DNA from: Vishniacozyma victoriae
Taxonomy: Eukaryota > Basidiomycota > Tremellomycetes > Tremellales > Bulleribasidiaceae
Length of the DNA stretch: 64,000 bases
Reading direction: 5' to 3'
Assembly: GCA_017654735.1 (NCBI GenBank)
Contig: JADPYG010000088.1
Location: 1,612,001 to 1,676,000, forward strand
Shown here: positions 1 to 16,209 of the stretch, one piece after another
Position numbering within the stretch: the stretch's first letter is position 1
How the letters are laid out: every line of letters begins with the position of its first letter
Notes under the pieces: model-generated
The model's database searches: none
What the model saw: the letters and a program-made list of their open reading frames with translations, nothing else
What the model was told of the DNA's origin: nothing
Program-made: the position numbers and the translations under genes

Positions 1-2011
1 GAAGGCGGGAAGATGTCGCCAACTGGATACATTGAATGGGTTATGGAACAGGTTAAAGCTGAAGATGAACGGGCCAGGGTTACTATGAGTGCTGAAGTCG
101 CTGGGCAGGTGGTCAACGTTGTCAGGGTTCAGGCTGGGTACAAGATGAGCAAGAGGATTGTATCGAGGGGTATGTCCCGACCTTCTCAGATGATTCCACG
201 ATCGCTTACAACACAGCTCTGGAGGAAGCGATGCATCTATCGGACGGAGACGGGTTGAGTAGATTGTACGGCTTCTCGGTCGACGTACAGGTCTTTGGAG
301 AGTTTGTTGAATGTCTGAAAACCAATGTCGAGGTCAGTTGATTCATCATGTCGCTAGGCAGAACTGAACAGCAGGGGCGATTGAAAAAGCTCATCTCTGA
401 TCCAGCAAATGACTCCAAGATGATTGACGACACACTCGTCCTCAAGCGATTCGTCGATCGATCCATCGCCGAGTTGTTTGCCCGTGATGAAGAAGCTGCG
501 GCACCAGTGAACGAACCAGCCGACAAGTCGGGATTGAAAGACGATGATGATGAGCACGAGCGAACGCCAGCGACCGTTGGGTTTAGTGAGGTCCAGCGAA
601 AGTTGGAATTGGAGGACGCAGTCAGGAAAGGTTTCCGATCTGGAATGAGCAGTCGAGAAAATGCTCCGGCAGAATGGATAGGTATGTCAATGAAAAGGAG
701 ATTGGGACTGATGAATAGCAAAACACCTGGATGCTGTCATGCGTCGTGGACAAGGTTCAGGTACAGAAGCCGAATTCGATAGTCAGCTTGAAGAGATTAT
801 CGCCTTGATTGGGTTTACGCCTGATAAGGATGTATTCAAGGCTTTCTACTCTACTCAATTGGCCAAGCGATTGTTGCTCAACAAGAGTGCCAGTGATGAT
901 ATGGAGAGGAACATGATCATCAAGCTACAGCAGGGTAAGCTTTCGTCGCTTGAGCGAGGAAATTGTCAGCTGACTCCGCAGAAATGGGAGAGGAGTTCAC
1001 GTCTGGAGATATCATGATGAAGGATCTACAGCTTTCAGAAACGTGAGCTGGCAGGGGTGTGACTCCGGAGCTGACAGTCAGTCTTGTGCGATCATACCAG
1101 ACGGCTCGGTCAAAGAACCCAGATGGATACAAAGATCCAGGGAATCTCACCGCCAATGTACTTACCGAATCAGCCTGGCCAGCGTAAGTTGCTTACCTCC
1201 TCATCGTGAGATCAACTGACGGCCAGATACCCCCAGCTCAAGGATGGCTGGAACTTCAAGCTTACACCGGAGCTGCAAAGCTCGATCGACGCTTTTACCG
1301 AGTGGTACGCTACACAGCATCGTAATCGGCAACTCTCTTGGCGACCTCAGCTGGGGACAGTGACGCTTACCGCCCGATTCGAGAGTGGTAAATACGAGAT
1401 TGGAGTGTCGCTCTTTCAGGCTATTGTGCTTCTACATTTCAACGACGATAATTCGCTAGATGTCAAGGAGATACAGGCCAGGACTGGTATTGGTGAGCTG
1501 TCTCCCTCCCGTTCAGAACAAGCTGATAGGACAGAACAGAAAGAGCTGGTACGAGTACTCCAGTCGCTATCGATGGGACGTAAGGGAACTCGAGTCTTGG
1601 TCAAGAAGCCCCCAGGAAAAGAAGTTGCCCCGACCGACATGTTCCTCTGGAACAAAGCCTTCAACTCGGATAGAATCAAATTCCGAATCAATCAAATCCA
1701 ACAGGACTTATCAGCCGAGGAAAGCAAGAAAACAAACGAGCAAGTCGCTATTGATCGAGTATCGGTCCTAGAGGCAACTATCGTCAGGATCATGAAGGGC
1801 CGAAAGACCTTGACTCTTCAGCTTTTGATTGATGCGGTTGTTAGTGATGTTAGTAAGAGGTTCCCGCCGGATGTTAAGGAAATGAAGAAGCGGGTCGAGA
1901 GTCTGATTGAGAGAGAGGTATGTCACCCACTTGTCGTCGAGGAGAGAGCTGACGAGATAGTTCCTGATGCGTGACGATGATGATCGGAACCTGTTGCATT
2001 ACCTTGCATAG
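1..2011 (+). CDS. CUL4: Cullin-4-type scaffold, 5' end outside window
   Basis: Scaffold of a cullin-RING ubiquitin ligase; CUL4 complexes use a DDB1-type adaptor and act mainly in the nucleus. The gene enters from the left edge in frame 1. I read nine exons: 1-169, 217-332, 372-681, 719-934, 982-1042, 1082-1183, 1227-1492, 1535-1917 and 1961-2011. The conserved cullin core KDVFKAFYSTQLAKRLLLNK lies in exon 4. The C-terminal winged-helix region has IVRIMKGRKTL, with the lysine expected to accept NEDD8, and ends RNLLHYLA. The stretch KFRINQIQ and the ending KKRVESLIERE resemble CUL4 more than CUL1 or CUL3, so the paralogue call is an inference from a few motifs. The final exon is only 51 nt and carries the conserved C-terminal tail. 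The normal F-T-x-K-L-E-G-M-F motif is weakened here to EEFTSGDIMMKDL. Confidence 0.85.
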
Positions 2012-2159
2012 GTCTCTTGTATATAGCCGTTATTGTATCATCATGTATGTCTCGAAGACGAGTTTCCTTTGATGAGAGTAGTCTCGTTAGTCGACGGTTG
2101 TAGAAGGTTCAAGTCGCGTCAAGACGCCACTTGATCCAACCACTGTACTTCACACCACA

Positions 2160-2177
2160 ATGTCCTTGGGACAATGA
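2160..2177 (+). promoter_or_regulatory. Five-codon uORF overlapping the BRAP2 start
   Basis: An ATG at 2160 opens a five-codon frame (ATG TCC TTG GGA CAA) whose TGA at 2175-2177 overlaps the BRAP2 initiator at 2174-2176 as ATGA. If the transcript starts upstream of 2160, which I cannot tell from sequence, ribosomes would meet this uORF first, and reinitiation or leaky scanning would set BRAP2 output. Confidence 0.5.
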
Positions 2178-4262
2178 CAAACACCTCTAAGAAACACCTC
2201 TACTCTATAGTAATAGCTGTACATCCTTCAGAGGACGACTTGACTCTAGGACCAGTAGAAGATTGGCGACTTGGCGATATACAAGTGGATTGGGTGGATT
2301 TCACTAGGGAAAAGGCAATTGACAAAGATCAATATCATTCCAGCATGCCCGAGACGGCGACTCGCAGGAAACCGACCAGTAAAGCAGGAAGCTCGAAGGT
2401 GGACAGAAAGAAGAAACCATCCGACCCAGATTCATTATCCCTCCAACCCCTCCTTGCTCATTTTCCCGGACCGAACCCACTCGACTCATCCGTCGCACAG
2501 GGTACATCCCAAGTAGGAAGAGGAGTTGTTCATCTTTTCCGACATGCTCCGCCCGCTCATCTCATCGCTTCACTAGAAAGCCATCCGGTCGGAGAGGGGA
2601 GCGGGAGTGGTACTTCCGGGACAAAGAGTGGTGGGAAAGATGAGTGGGGAGGAGAGAAGGCTGAGGGGGAGGATGGAAGTTTAATTGCTATTCTGGCTGT
2701 GCCTGCTTGGATGAGGCCTGCTGATTTCTTGGAATTCATTGGGGGCTGGGGGACTTGTCTGGAAGGAGTGAGGATGATCAGGTGAGTTACTTCCCCCTCA
2801 AATGTAGTAATGAGCTGACGGATAGGGAGGCCACGACACCAAACCGATCAATCGTCCTGCTCAAATTTAGAGATCCACTCCAAGCATCCGACTTCCTAGT
2901 CATCTTCACCGGAAGACCATTCTCAACACTAGACTCCAGAGAGACGTGTCATCCTATCCAAATCCACCACCTTGTACTCCATAAACTCGACACGCCCTCC
3001 AAACCAGCTTCCACCATTTCCATACCCGCTTTCCCACCTTCTCATTACTCATCACGAGTAAGAGAATTACCGGATCTCCTCACTGGAGTACCCGAGTCTT
3101 CGAAATTTGAGCTCCCTTCTTGTCCCGTTTGCCTCGAGAGACTCGATTCGACGGTTACTGGCCTCGTCACTCTCCCTTGCGCCCATACTTTCGACTGCGA
3201 CTGCTTGAAGAAATGGGGTGACTCGCGATGTCCGGTCTGCAGAGTCTCCCATCTTTTATTATCAACAGCTCAGAAACCGGCAAAGACAACTGCAGCAGGA
3301 AGGGCGGATATAACGAGAGCTACTAAATGCGCAATATGCGATTCGAGCGAGAATAACTGGATTTGCGTCGTATGTGGAGTTGTTGGTTGTGGGAGGTATG
3401 ATCCTGGGAAAGGGCATGCTAGGCGGCATTGGGAGGAAAGTGGGCATGTATTAGCTATGGAGCTAGAGACGCAGAGGGTATGGGATTACAAGGGTGATAA
3501 GTAAGCTTTTGCCTTCAGGCAGGAGATCAAGCTGATGACAGTTACGTTCACCGATTGATCCAATCAAGAAATGATGGGAAATTGGTAGAACTACCATCTG
3601 CTTCATCGCTCGTTACCTCCTACGGCAGACCGCTACCTCTCAATGACCAGCCGATACCCCAGACTCCCCGCCAGAGGACCACAAGCGATAACACTTCAAC
3701 CACGAACTCTACACCCGATCCCAATTCTACTTCAGCGGAGGCGGGCCCATCTTCCAATGATATGGAGAAGATGTCGACTATAGAAGCTATTACGCTTGAA
3801 TATTCTTATCTCCTCTCCTCACAATTGGAGGCGATGAGGCAGCACTACGAATCCCAACAGTCCGATATACAACAACGCCTCGAGAGCTTGGAAAACCGAG
3901 TGACGGACGTAGACCGGATGACTACAGCTCTGCAGGCTGCAGAGAAAGATAAAGCAAAAGCAGAAAAGAAGTCTGCGCAAGCAGTAGAGCTGTCCAGGAG
4001 TCTACAGACGTCATTAGCTGCCGAGAGGGCAATGGCTCAAGGTTTGAGTGAACGAATAAAAGCTTTGGAGGGAGGGAAGGAATTACGTGAAAAGGAAAAG
4101 AGGGAGTTGGAAGAAGAGAAACAAGGTCTGGAAGAGACTGTTCGGGATCTCATGTTTAGTCTGGAGGCTGGGATGAAGATCCAACAAATGGGAGGAGAGG
4201 CTGGAGAAGGTGGGGATTTGGTTGTTAAACCCGCTGAGAAGAAGGGCAAGAAGAAGAGATGA
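2174..4262 (+). CDS. ETP1: BRAP2/ETP1-type RING and UBP zinc-finger protein
   Basis: Homologue of animal BRAP/IMP and yeast Etp1, a ubiquitin-binding E3-type protein that acts as an adaptor in signalling. Three exons (2174-2781, 2826-3500, 3542-4262) give about 667 residues. The N-terminal third matches the BRAP2 RNA-recognition-like domain (LLKFRDPLQASDFL). A RING follows near residues 301-340 (CPVCLERL, then CAHTFDCDCLKKW and CPVC). A UBP-type zinc finger lies near 370-425 (CAICDSSENNWICVVCG, then GHARRHWEESGH). The splice into exon 3 gives GDNYVHRLIQSRNDGKLVE, which is diagnostic of the family. The C-terminal third is a long charged coiled coil ending in a lysine-rich tail. It lies downstream of and in the same direction as the cullin gene, and converges on CHO2. 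Confidence in the family is high; its partner in this yeast is unknown. Confidence 0.93.
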
Positions 4263-4441
4263 GGTTGTATGTCACGTCTGGACCTAGCTGTAGCATAGTT
4301 GCATGTCAAATAACGATAACGATTTAAACATACTCGTACCCTTGTTTCCCATCCCACGTCCATTCAGTAATTTTCTTGCGCGTACGACGCACTTTCTCCT
4401 TTTATCCGTTGTTGAAACCCTCATCACATTCTCGCACTCCT

Positions 4442-7400
4442 TCAAGCACCCTTCAAACTCCTCGCTCCCAAGATCCGCCTAGCCAACGCCCCCACATTCG
4501 CTTCAGCCACTACTACATCCATACTGATATCCACCTCGAAAGCAGCTTGGATAAGATTGACGATCCTCTTTGCTTGCTTTTCACTCATGATGATGAAATC
4601 GTCATCTTCCTCGTCTACGTCCGTCTCTGACTCGTTGATCTCTTGAATAGAGGCGAAATCTTGCCGATGGGCACTTGAAGGCGGAGTCGGATCATCGTCT
4701 TCTTGGTAATTACCCTTAGCGTTGTAGTGGGGTAAGTACTTGGCCGATTTCGGTTCGAGGGTCGGGTCGGAATCGAGCGAAAGGCAGACGATGTTGAGGA
4801 CCGTCGATCGGGTTGCGGCGTATGAACCATCTACTGACTTGTTGACTGACGATCAGCTTCTGTCGAAGAGGATAGGAAGGACAGCTCACCAAAGATCTCG
4901 ACCTGGCCAACATTGCTCATGACGTTATGTTTACCGTCATGGTGATACCTTAGCTCGTATTGCCCTGCAGCCCACGGTAGAGAATTCCCATTGAACACTA
5001 CAACCCCTCCATCACCATTCTTGACTTCATGCTCACGACCCGTTTCAACAGGCAACTCGCCATCATATTCATCCGAATGGATAGGCACCCATTTACCCAT
5101 TGACGAAATCCTAGTAACCAATTTAGATCGACATGAACCCAATCTGTAAATGCCAATCCAGTCTTTTCGAGAGTGATGAGTTGGGGCTTTCCAGGATACA
5201 TGAATCGGTTGACCGACGTGGAATCGAGGGACGGGGGATCGGGAGGAGGTAGGGATCTTGATATCGTACTCGGTGGGGTTCAAGGCGGCGATGTCGGCAC
5301 TGGTACGGGTAAAGATCATCCTTTCCCTAGATTGCTGGAACAAATTTTTGGTGTCATTCATCATTCCTTCGAATCGTGGTCGGGCTGATCGTCAGCTAAG
5401 AGAAGCAAGCCGTTGAGCTCACCATGATCAAGGAAATCTTCGACCGCTTCGGTCATTTTCTCCTCGACCTTCTCCAGCGATCCTTGTACTTCCCTGACAA
5501 CACGCTCAATCTCCGGAGCATGTCGCCCTGCTTTGGGTAGAGTCTTTCCAGCAACTGATTTGAGGGTCTTGGTCAATCCACCATCTTTCCTCAATCTCTC
5601 GCCGTAAAGTCGTTTCATGTGGGGTCTGCGCTCAGCTTCGATACAAATAGGTGAAGAGATGGGCTTACTTCTCAACGCTGGACAAGAACCACCAGTGGGA
5701 CAAATGGGAAATGACGGCTAGCGACAAGACCAATTTGGAGTTGCTAATGAGCCAGAGACCGAAAAAGGCCGCTCCACCCATACTTCGTTCCGGATTGTTG
5801 AGGAATCGGTAGATACCAGTATAGGCCAATTGGGAGGGGATCTGCTCGATGAGGAAGAAGTCCGAATATAGCCAGCCTGGGTATCAGCGTCTAGACATTT
5901 TGATGCAGGTGATACTTACCAAAGTCGCCGAGGACCTCGTAAGAAGAGACTGCCGCCCAGATGTGCAGACTTATCAAGGCCTTGATGTCAGCTTTGGCTC
6001 GGGGAGTCGAGCGCGGAAGCTTACCAAACCAAGTACATGTCGCAGCAGGGTACCACCAACAGTCCAATCCATAGGGAGATGATACGTCTTCCAAGCCAAT
6101 CCAGTGAAAGAGACTAACCGTCAGCCCTGACCATCAACTGCAAACTCACCATAGGTCATGACAAGCGAGATGTTGTAAACAACCTGCCAATTCCTGAATG
6201 CCTCTTCCGTTGCCCTTTTCACGACTCCCTCCTTCTGCATACCCCCAGCTTCATCGGACGGGTAATGATAATGCTTGAGGTAATGTCGGACAAACCATTT
6301 ACTCTTCGACTGAGCTCTTAAGAGTAGTCCAAGACCGAAAGAATGGAACATTCTCCAAGAGAGAGCATGGAGGAGGTGCATAGTCAAGCCGAGTCGGTGG
6401 GGTAGAGGCGGAACGAGGGTAGAGAGCGAGTAGAGAAGCAGAATGACCAGCGAGAAATCAGTCGCCCTAATCATTAGCTTTCATCTTGACTAGAAGATTT
6501 GCTGCTGACCGGAAAATGTCAATCTTGGAGAGGACGATGACTGGTTTCCTAAAGAATCGGTTTGTGAGATCGTGCATCGACACCGTCTTTGACCTCTTTC
6601 GTCCAGCAGGTAGGAACACGTCCTCCTTGGGTGTTGTTGATCCGATAGACATGGTCGAGTAATTGCTGTCGGAACGGACCTTTCTGGCGGTCTCATCGGT
6701 ATTCGGAGGTAGCTCAGGCAGCTCTGGTTCAGTTTCGGTTTCGCCTGACGGGTCAGCTGGGCGTGAATTCGATTCGAAAAGCTTACCCTCCGTGGCTGCG
6801 GGTGTGGCCTCAGCTGATTCGATATTGGCTCGAGGAAGGGGGCCAATCTTGTCTTCGGCATTGACCGGGTCAGAGGTAGTGGAACCTGGTACCCAGGACA
6901 ATGGGACTCGGGAAGCAAGAGGTTTCTTGCCGCCGCCATATATTCTCTCGATGTCTTTTCGTTAGCTGAATCTGTCGTGAGTTATGGAGCTTACGAGGGT
7001 TCTCGAACCAGAGCAGGAATGCGAATTGGGCAGCATGAGCCGCAAGCGAAACAAAGAGCACAGAGTACGATCCCACGACTAGATAATCAGTATTGCTCAC
7101 TGACGACGTAATGACACTGACCGATAGAGAGCCCGTAGTATCCCGCATATCCGACTGAGTACATTGGATGCGGCGCAATTTCATACACTCCATCAAAGAC
7201 AAGATCGTGCTTCATGACCATCATCCAGAAAGCGTCTCCCCAGTACCAGGCGTAATCCTTGACGACTCGGTGGGCATCGATCTTCACCCAGAGGTTGAAA
7301 GCGATTAGAGACCACCCGAAGATCCATCGCAAGATGTGCATCAACACAGACTGGTTGGATGGGAAATTGAGGTTCGACCAGGCGAACAGGGAGTACGAGA

Positions 7401-8089
7401 AGAAATCACTTTGAATCAGCTCGTGATCTCCTTGACAGGAGGAATGAGATTACTTGAGAAGAACGACATCGACCAGTTGACGAAACATCAACCAAGCATT
7501 GAACTCAGGGGGGACAGCTTCCCATTTGTACCCTTCATCCATTTTCATCTCCAGTTCCCTCTTCCACCATTTAGCCCATTCTCTTCCTTCTTCTCCTCCG
7601 CTCTTGGAATTAACATCAAGCCATCCCCTCTGTTTCAAAGTCTTGACAACCCATTTCCGTTCACTCTGTTGTCGTAGGACCCAGGCGAAACCCCAATCGT
7701 AACATCCTCGCCAGAATGCAAAGTATAGCAAGAAGAAGACAGAGCGGACAGTCGGATGGTTTGATAGTAGGTAGAACAATACTGGTTGAGCGACGAGTGA
7801 AGCGAATGTGAGTCGGGTCAAAGAGGAGCGGTGAAGTGTAGTTGCGATAGTGTGGACGAAAGAGTGGGTTGCTGGGACCTTGAACACTTTCGCATCAGCT
7901 TTGCATTGTACAAGGTCGGATAAGCTTACCCTCCCCAGACGCAGTCTTCCCCCAAGTCACTTCCTCCTTATCTTTACCGTCTGTCTCGACGTCTGTCGGC
8001 TCCTGGGACTCGCTCGCGGCAGGCTTTCGTTGCCTCAAGCCGGAGTCAGCGGCCGATTCGATGGCTTGAGTGGCCACTGAGTCAGTCAT
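4442..8089 (-). CDS. CHO2: Phosphatidylethanolamine N-methyltransferase
   Basis: Catalyses the first S-adenosylmethionine-dependent methylation of phosphatidylethanolamine to monomethyl-PE in the ER, the entry step to phosphatidylcholine by the CDP-independent route. I read about twelve exons encoding about 1057 residues. The N-terminus (MTDSVATQAIESAADSG) is soluble and splices to VFKVPATHSFVHT. Several membrane helices follow. The first methyltransferase unit contains DGVYEIAPHPMYSVGYAG, and a second membrane unit contains NNPERSMGGAAFFGLWLISN. A soluble C-terminal domain (HVGQPIHVSWKAP, WIGIYRLG, GQYELRYHHDGKHNV) is typical of fungal Cho2. The order of units fits Cho2 rather than the smaller Opi3. 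A serine-rich loop of about 120 residues (around 6540-6900) separates membrane segments and makes this protein longer than the yeast enzyme. It is divergent from the ubiquitin protease gene, sharing about 456 nt of upstream DNA. Confidence 0.93.
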
Positions 8090-8545
8090 CTTCCTTACTC
8101 TATGGATAGTCTGTGCTGTAGAAGCGCTATACAGCTTTGAAATATCTGTTCGGAAAGTCGTGGAAGTGTCAATGGGGGGCAGGCACCGGCTTCGGTCTTC
8201 CGGGATATTGGCCGTGGGTGCCTATTTATGTGTTAGGTATGCCAAGGTGTTCCTGCTTCCCCGCACAACTTTTCCATACCCCACTTCCCCTTCTACCCCT
8301 CTGATCTCTGGAACAACATCCTACCCTCTCCCGTCATCATTCCTCCCCAATCATATACCCCACCTTTATACCCTCAGTCGAGCAAACCGAGTCCTGTAGC
8401 TCGAGCGTCTCAATTCCAGACACGACCACATCTTCAAAGGACTTTACCCCTACAAACCACGCGCCACGCGTCCAACCACATTTCCAAGCGTCATCCTTCA
8501 TCACGACCCAAAACTTAATTGACCCGGACCCAACGGGTCTCGACG
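8090..8545. other. Divergent intergenic region, CHO2 and UBP12
   Basis: 456 nt between two divergent start codons. It must hold both promoters. I see pyrimidine-rich plus-strand DNA in 8260-8350 and one ACGCGT at about 8467, but no clear TATA box and no convincing coding sequence. Confidence 0.6.
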
Positions 8546-12980
<4,435 letters not shown>

Positions 12981-13318
12981 CATGGATGATGCGAGTCGGG
13001 ATCACAGTGTATATAAAAGTCAGTCAGTCATACAGAACCATGCAATATCTGCAGCCTACACTGCAACTACCCGGGAGGCTTGCGACGACCCGGAATGAAT
13101 ACGGCAGATGCGTAAGCAGCGAAAATAGCATCACCAGTACAATGCGAAGCTGCATACTGCTCGACATTCAGCACATTTCGGCCCCAAGACACAACTGCAA
13201 ACAAAGTGCTGCTCCACATGATACATAAGCGCTAACTACTCCTAAGCTGCCTGCACATGATTCCTTCCTGTTCCTTATTGATAACTAATCCATCCTAAAT
13301 GTTGTCCAAAGGACACAT
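12981..13318. other. Convergent intergenic spacer
   Basis: 338 nt between the stops of the ubiquitin protease (+) and the HSP9/HSP12-type gene (-). It should hold both 3' UTRs and polyadenylation sites. I see no conserved coding sequence or structured repeat. Confidence 0.6.
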
Positions 13319-13911
13319 TTACTTGGTGGGGTTGTTGTTCTCCATGCCGAGAGCTCCCTGTATTGTCAGCCCAAATTTTCAGCAGGAGATAGATGTGCTC
13401 ACCTTGACAGAGTCGACGATGGAACCAGAGTTCTCGTTCTGGTTTCCAGAGAGCATGTCACCGGCCTTCTGTCCGTAGGACTTCCTGAGAGTCGTCAGTC
13501 ACTGCACAAATAGTTCGTTACGAATGAAACTTACTGGGACTCGGGCTGAGCAGTGGAGGCGGCGGAGTCGGCCTTGCCGGCGAGCATATCTTTACCCTGC
13601 TCCAAGTAGGTCTTCTCGCTGTCGGGCTTCAAAGCGGCTCCAGCCTCTGAAACAAGTCAGCAAATGTCCTCGTGATTATGATGAGAATACGATGTGAACA
13701 AGATCTGTGGGAATAATGGTAGACAGAGATGACCGCGGTGATGGATGAGGCGCGAACATCGTCGTTGACAGTCCCGGTGGCGAGAAAGTACGATGTGAAG
13801 AAGGGGTGACTGGCGAGGGAAGAATGACGTGAAGGTGGACCCATTGGATGAAGAGGAGGAAATGAAACCACACTCACTGTCACCGAGAGATTGTCGTCCC
13901 ATGTCAGACAT
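13319..13911 (-). CDS. HSP9: Small heat-shock protein, HSP9/HSP12 family
   Basis: Small hydrophilic stress protein of the fungal HSP9/HSP12 family, thought to stabilise membranes under heat, osmotic or starvation stress. Four exons (13878-13911, 13535-13646, 13403-13484, 13319-13357) give 88 residues beginning MSDMGRQSLGDKAGAALKPD. Two imperfect repeats follow, built on EQGKDMLAGKADSAAS and KAGDMLSGNQNENSG, and the tail is SVKGALGMENNNPTK. The protein has no cysteine or membrane segment and would be disordered in water. The first intron (13647-13877, 231 nt) is far longer than the rest in this window. A TATATATA element lies 92 nt upstream of the start. It is divergent from another small hydrophilic protein gene. 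Family assignment is firm; function is known only from relatives. Confidence 0.92.
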
Positions 13912-14665
13912 ATTGAATAAGATTTGTGGTTTGGGGTTTAAGTGATAAGAGTTAAAAGATGTAAGAGTGTTGTTGAGAGAAGAGAGATGAGGTGGGGCGA
14001 AGTATATATACCGGTTAGGGTAGTTGACCGAGTGGGTTGATTGATGACGCTGGTGGGGATGAATGTACAAATGACATCACTTTAAGGCACTGCCAGCGCG
14101 ACACCACTGGAAATAGCTTGATTAAGTAATTTACGAGATGGATCTACACCGGTCTAGACTCGGTCAAGACGGAAAATGGACATCTGTCACCACCGGATGA
14201 AGCTACCACAGCCGTCATTGTAGATCTTCTCGGCGCCGTCAAGTGGGGCACGAAGGAGGAAGGACAGAGATCTGGAGAGAGACCATCCACTCCGATGAAA
14301 GGAGCCGATCAGTCAAGCTAGCGGTATTCGAATTCCACGCACAGGAGTCTGCCGGGTTTCACGTGGTTATGACGTAGTTGATCGGTCTCGGTTATGCCCC
14401 ATGATGGTTGGTGGAAGCTAATTGGAAGGATAGAGAAACTATGAAAGGTGGTGCTCATCTCTCTACTGCATTCATCACGACCAAGACTATACAAACAGTG
14501 AGTAGCTCATAATGAATGGTCGTGGAGGGATCGTGGGACGGATACAGCTGTCTGAACCAATCACGTGTTCTACACGATCCCTCCGCCCTTTCACCCTCTT
14601 GAACGAAGCTGATCTCGTCAGCCGCATTTGCATTTCCCATAACACACATATAATCATCTATCACA
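13912..14665. promoter_or_regulatory. Divergent promoter region of two small stress-type genes
   Basis: 754 nt between two divergent starts. On the HSP9 side a TATATATA lies at 14003-14010. On the right, CCAAT (14557-14561) abuts a CACGTG palindrome (14562-14567) about 100 nt before the ATG at 14666. A second CACGTG lies at 14360-14365. I found no clear AGGGG stress element. The motifs are seen directly; their use is inference. Confidence 0.5.
14003..14010 (-). promoter_or_regulatory. TATA box of the HSP9/HSP12-type gene
   Basis: TATATATA 92 nt upstream of the minus-strand start codon, followed by a CT-rich leader. This is consistent with an inducible TATA-containing promoter. Confidence 0.55.
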
Positions 14666-15131
14666 ATGTCTGAGAACAACGCTGGAGCACTCGACCCCTC
14701 TACCGGTCACGCCGGTAAGTAATATCACTCCACCTGCCAGAACTTGGTTGACCATTTCTCTGCCCTCTTCACCCATCTTCCCTTTCTTTCCTTCAATCCC
14801 CGCTCCTCTCCACCTTAATCCATCCCCTCTATTCCTGCTCCCAGGTAATGACCACACCGGAAAGGACTTTGAGCGAGCACCTGAACACGCCCACGACCGA
14901 CTCGACAAAACCGACGAGCGAACCATTGCCAACACCCTCCAGGATGCCGAGCGAGTCGAGAAGAAGGAGAAGGAGGCCGAGGAGGCCAAGGCTGCTGAGA
15001 AGCCCACTGACGCTGCCCGAGCCCACGGCAACGAGCCCAGCCGAGGTGCCAAGGTTGACGAGAAGATTGAGGATGAGGAGGCTGCCATCATCGCCAAGAT
15101 GGACGCTAAGAAGGAGGCCAAGAACAACTAA
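14666..15131 (+). CDS. Small charged hydrophilic protein, function unknown
   Basis: Two exons (14666-14714 and 14845-15131) encode 111 residues. The protein starts MSENNAGALDPSTGHAGNDH, is almost entirely charged or small residues, and has a strongly helical central run (ERVEKKEKEAEEAKAAEKPT). It has no cysteine, no tryptophan and no signal or membrane segment. It resembles in composition the hydrophilin/LEA class of stress proteins, but I do not recognise a named family. Its divergent position next to an HSP9/HSP12 gene supports a stress role by context only. The intron is 130 nt and ends CTGCTCCCAG. Splicing to GGT AAT GAC is preferred because it keeps a long open second exon. Coding status is likely; function is not known. 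Confidence 0.7.
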
Positions 15132-15491
15132 GTGGTAGTCAAGCAGTAGTCTACAGGATATGCATTTATAATCCTGCCATTGTTCACACCTGACTTGCAT
15201 CGTACTGCTCACCGCTGTACTCTACGGTGTGTTTTATTCTGAAACTGCAAATGCCGTTTGGAGCCCCATTACCGAGACTTTTCTGGATCTCAACTTAAAC
15301 ACGCACAGCCTCAAACGCTCGTTCCATCCTTTGTTTGTCTATCTTAATTTCCCGGCCTGTCTGTATCCACCTTACGCGTCCTTACGATCTCAACGACACT
15401 ATCTTCTCCCGCCTGCAGCTCCCTTGTATATAAACCAACCACGTCGACATCCTTCACTTGATCTTCAACACTCGGCCGATCCCACCTAATC
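15132..15491. other. Intergenic, contains promoter of DUF7137 gene
   Basis: 360 nt. TATATAAA lies at 15427-15434, about 58 nt before the next start codon. The rest is CT-rich on the plus strand, as expected for a leader. No other feature is seen. Confidence 0.55.
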
Positions 15492-16209
15492 ATGTCACAG
15501 TCAGCCTCTGCTTCTCGGGCTGCTTCATCTGGCTCTGGCTCTGCTTCTGGCTCGAATAGGTCCTCGTCGACAGTCTCGATCCCACTCACAGCCGCTGCTG
15601 GTGGTGTTTCCGTCACGCAACCCGCAAACACAGCTACACCAAGTTATTACAAGATCGCCGAAGCTGAAAACATTACATTTGGATGGAACCTTACGAGTCT
15701 ATAGTAAGTCACTCTTGTTCATATCACGCAGGTGCTGATCAACAGCGTTCAACCATCCAATATCACCATTATAGCATCCTGTTCTCAAAACGGAAACACC
15801 TACGCCGTCGGACCGACCACCTCTCCATTCAACGTCCTACCCGCCAACGCGACTCAAGTAGTTTGGAACCCATGGCAAGCCGAGCAAGTCCCCGGTGCTA
15901 TCCCATTCGCTCAAGCAACATACGTATTGAAGATGTGGGACGAGAGAGGACCTGGATCAGCAGTCAAAGGCGGTTACATGAGTCCATACTCTGGAACTCA
16001 GTTTGCCATGTATCGTCCGGCCCCATACACTTCTAATGCGGGTAAGCTCTCTTGCTTCCAATTTTGGGACGTGTTGCTGATAGACAGACGGTTGGAAATG
16101 TACTACCTGCAGTAGCGCAATGGCAGCTTTCGGCGAACCAAGCTCGTTGATGATCATTACCACATTGATGATATCGATATTCACCTTCTGGAATATGGTT
16201 CGACGATAG
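15492..16209 (+). CDS. DUF7137-domain single-pass membrane protein
   Basis: Three exons (15492-15703, 15746-16041, 16088-16209) give 209 residues. An N-terminal serine-rich low-complexity region (about residues 1-50) is followed by the domain core: ATPSYYKIAEAENITFGWNL, then SNITIIASCSQNGNTYAV, VVWNPWQAEQ, ATYVLKMWDERGP and SPYSGTQFAMYRPAPY. After the core, DGWKCTTCSSAMAAFG leads into one hydrophobic helix near the C-terminus ending WNMVRR. This order matches the fungal DUF7137 family, whose function is unknown. Family members often have an N-terminal signal peptide; none is apparent here from this start, so an upstream exon could be missing. The C-terminal helix implies membrane anchoring with a very short tail. 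Confidence 0.82.

Noticed and set aside
206..721. Minus-strand 171-codon frame over the cullin gene
   Set aside because: It overlaps conserved cullin exons on the plus strand and has a composition expected from antisense of coding DNA.
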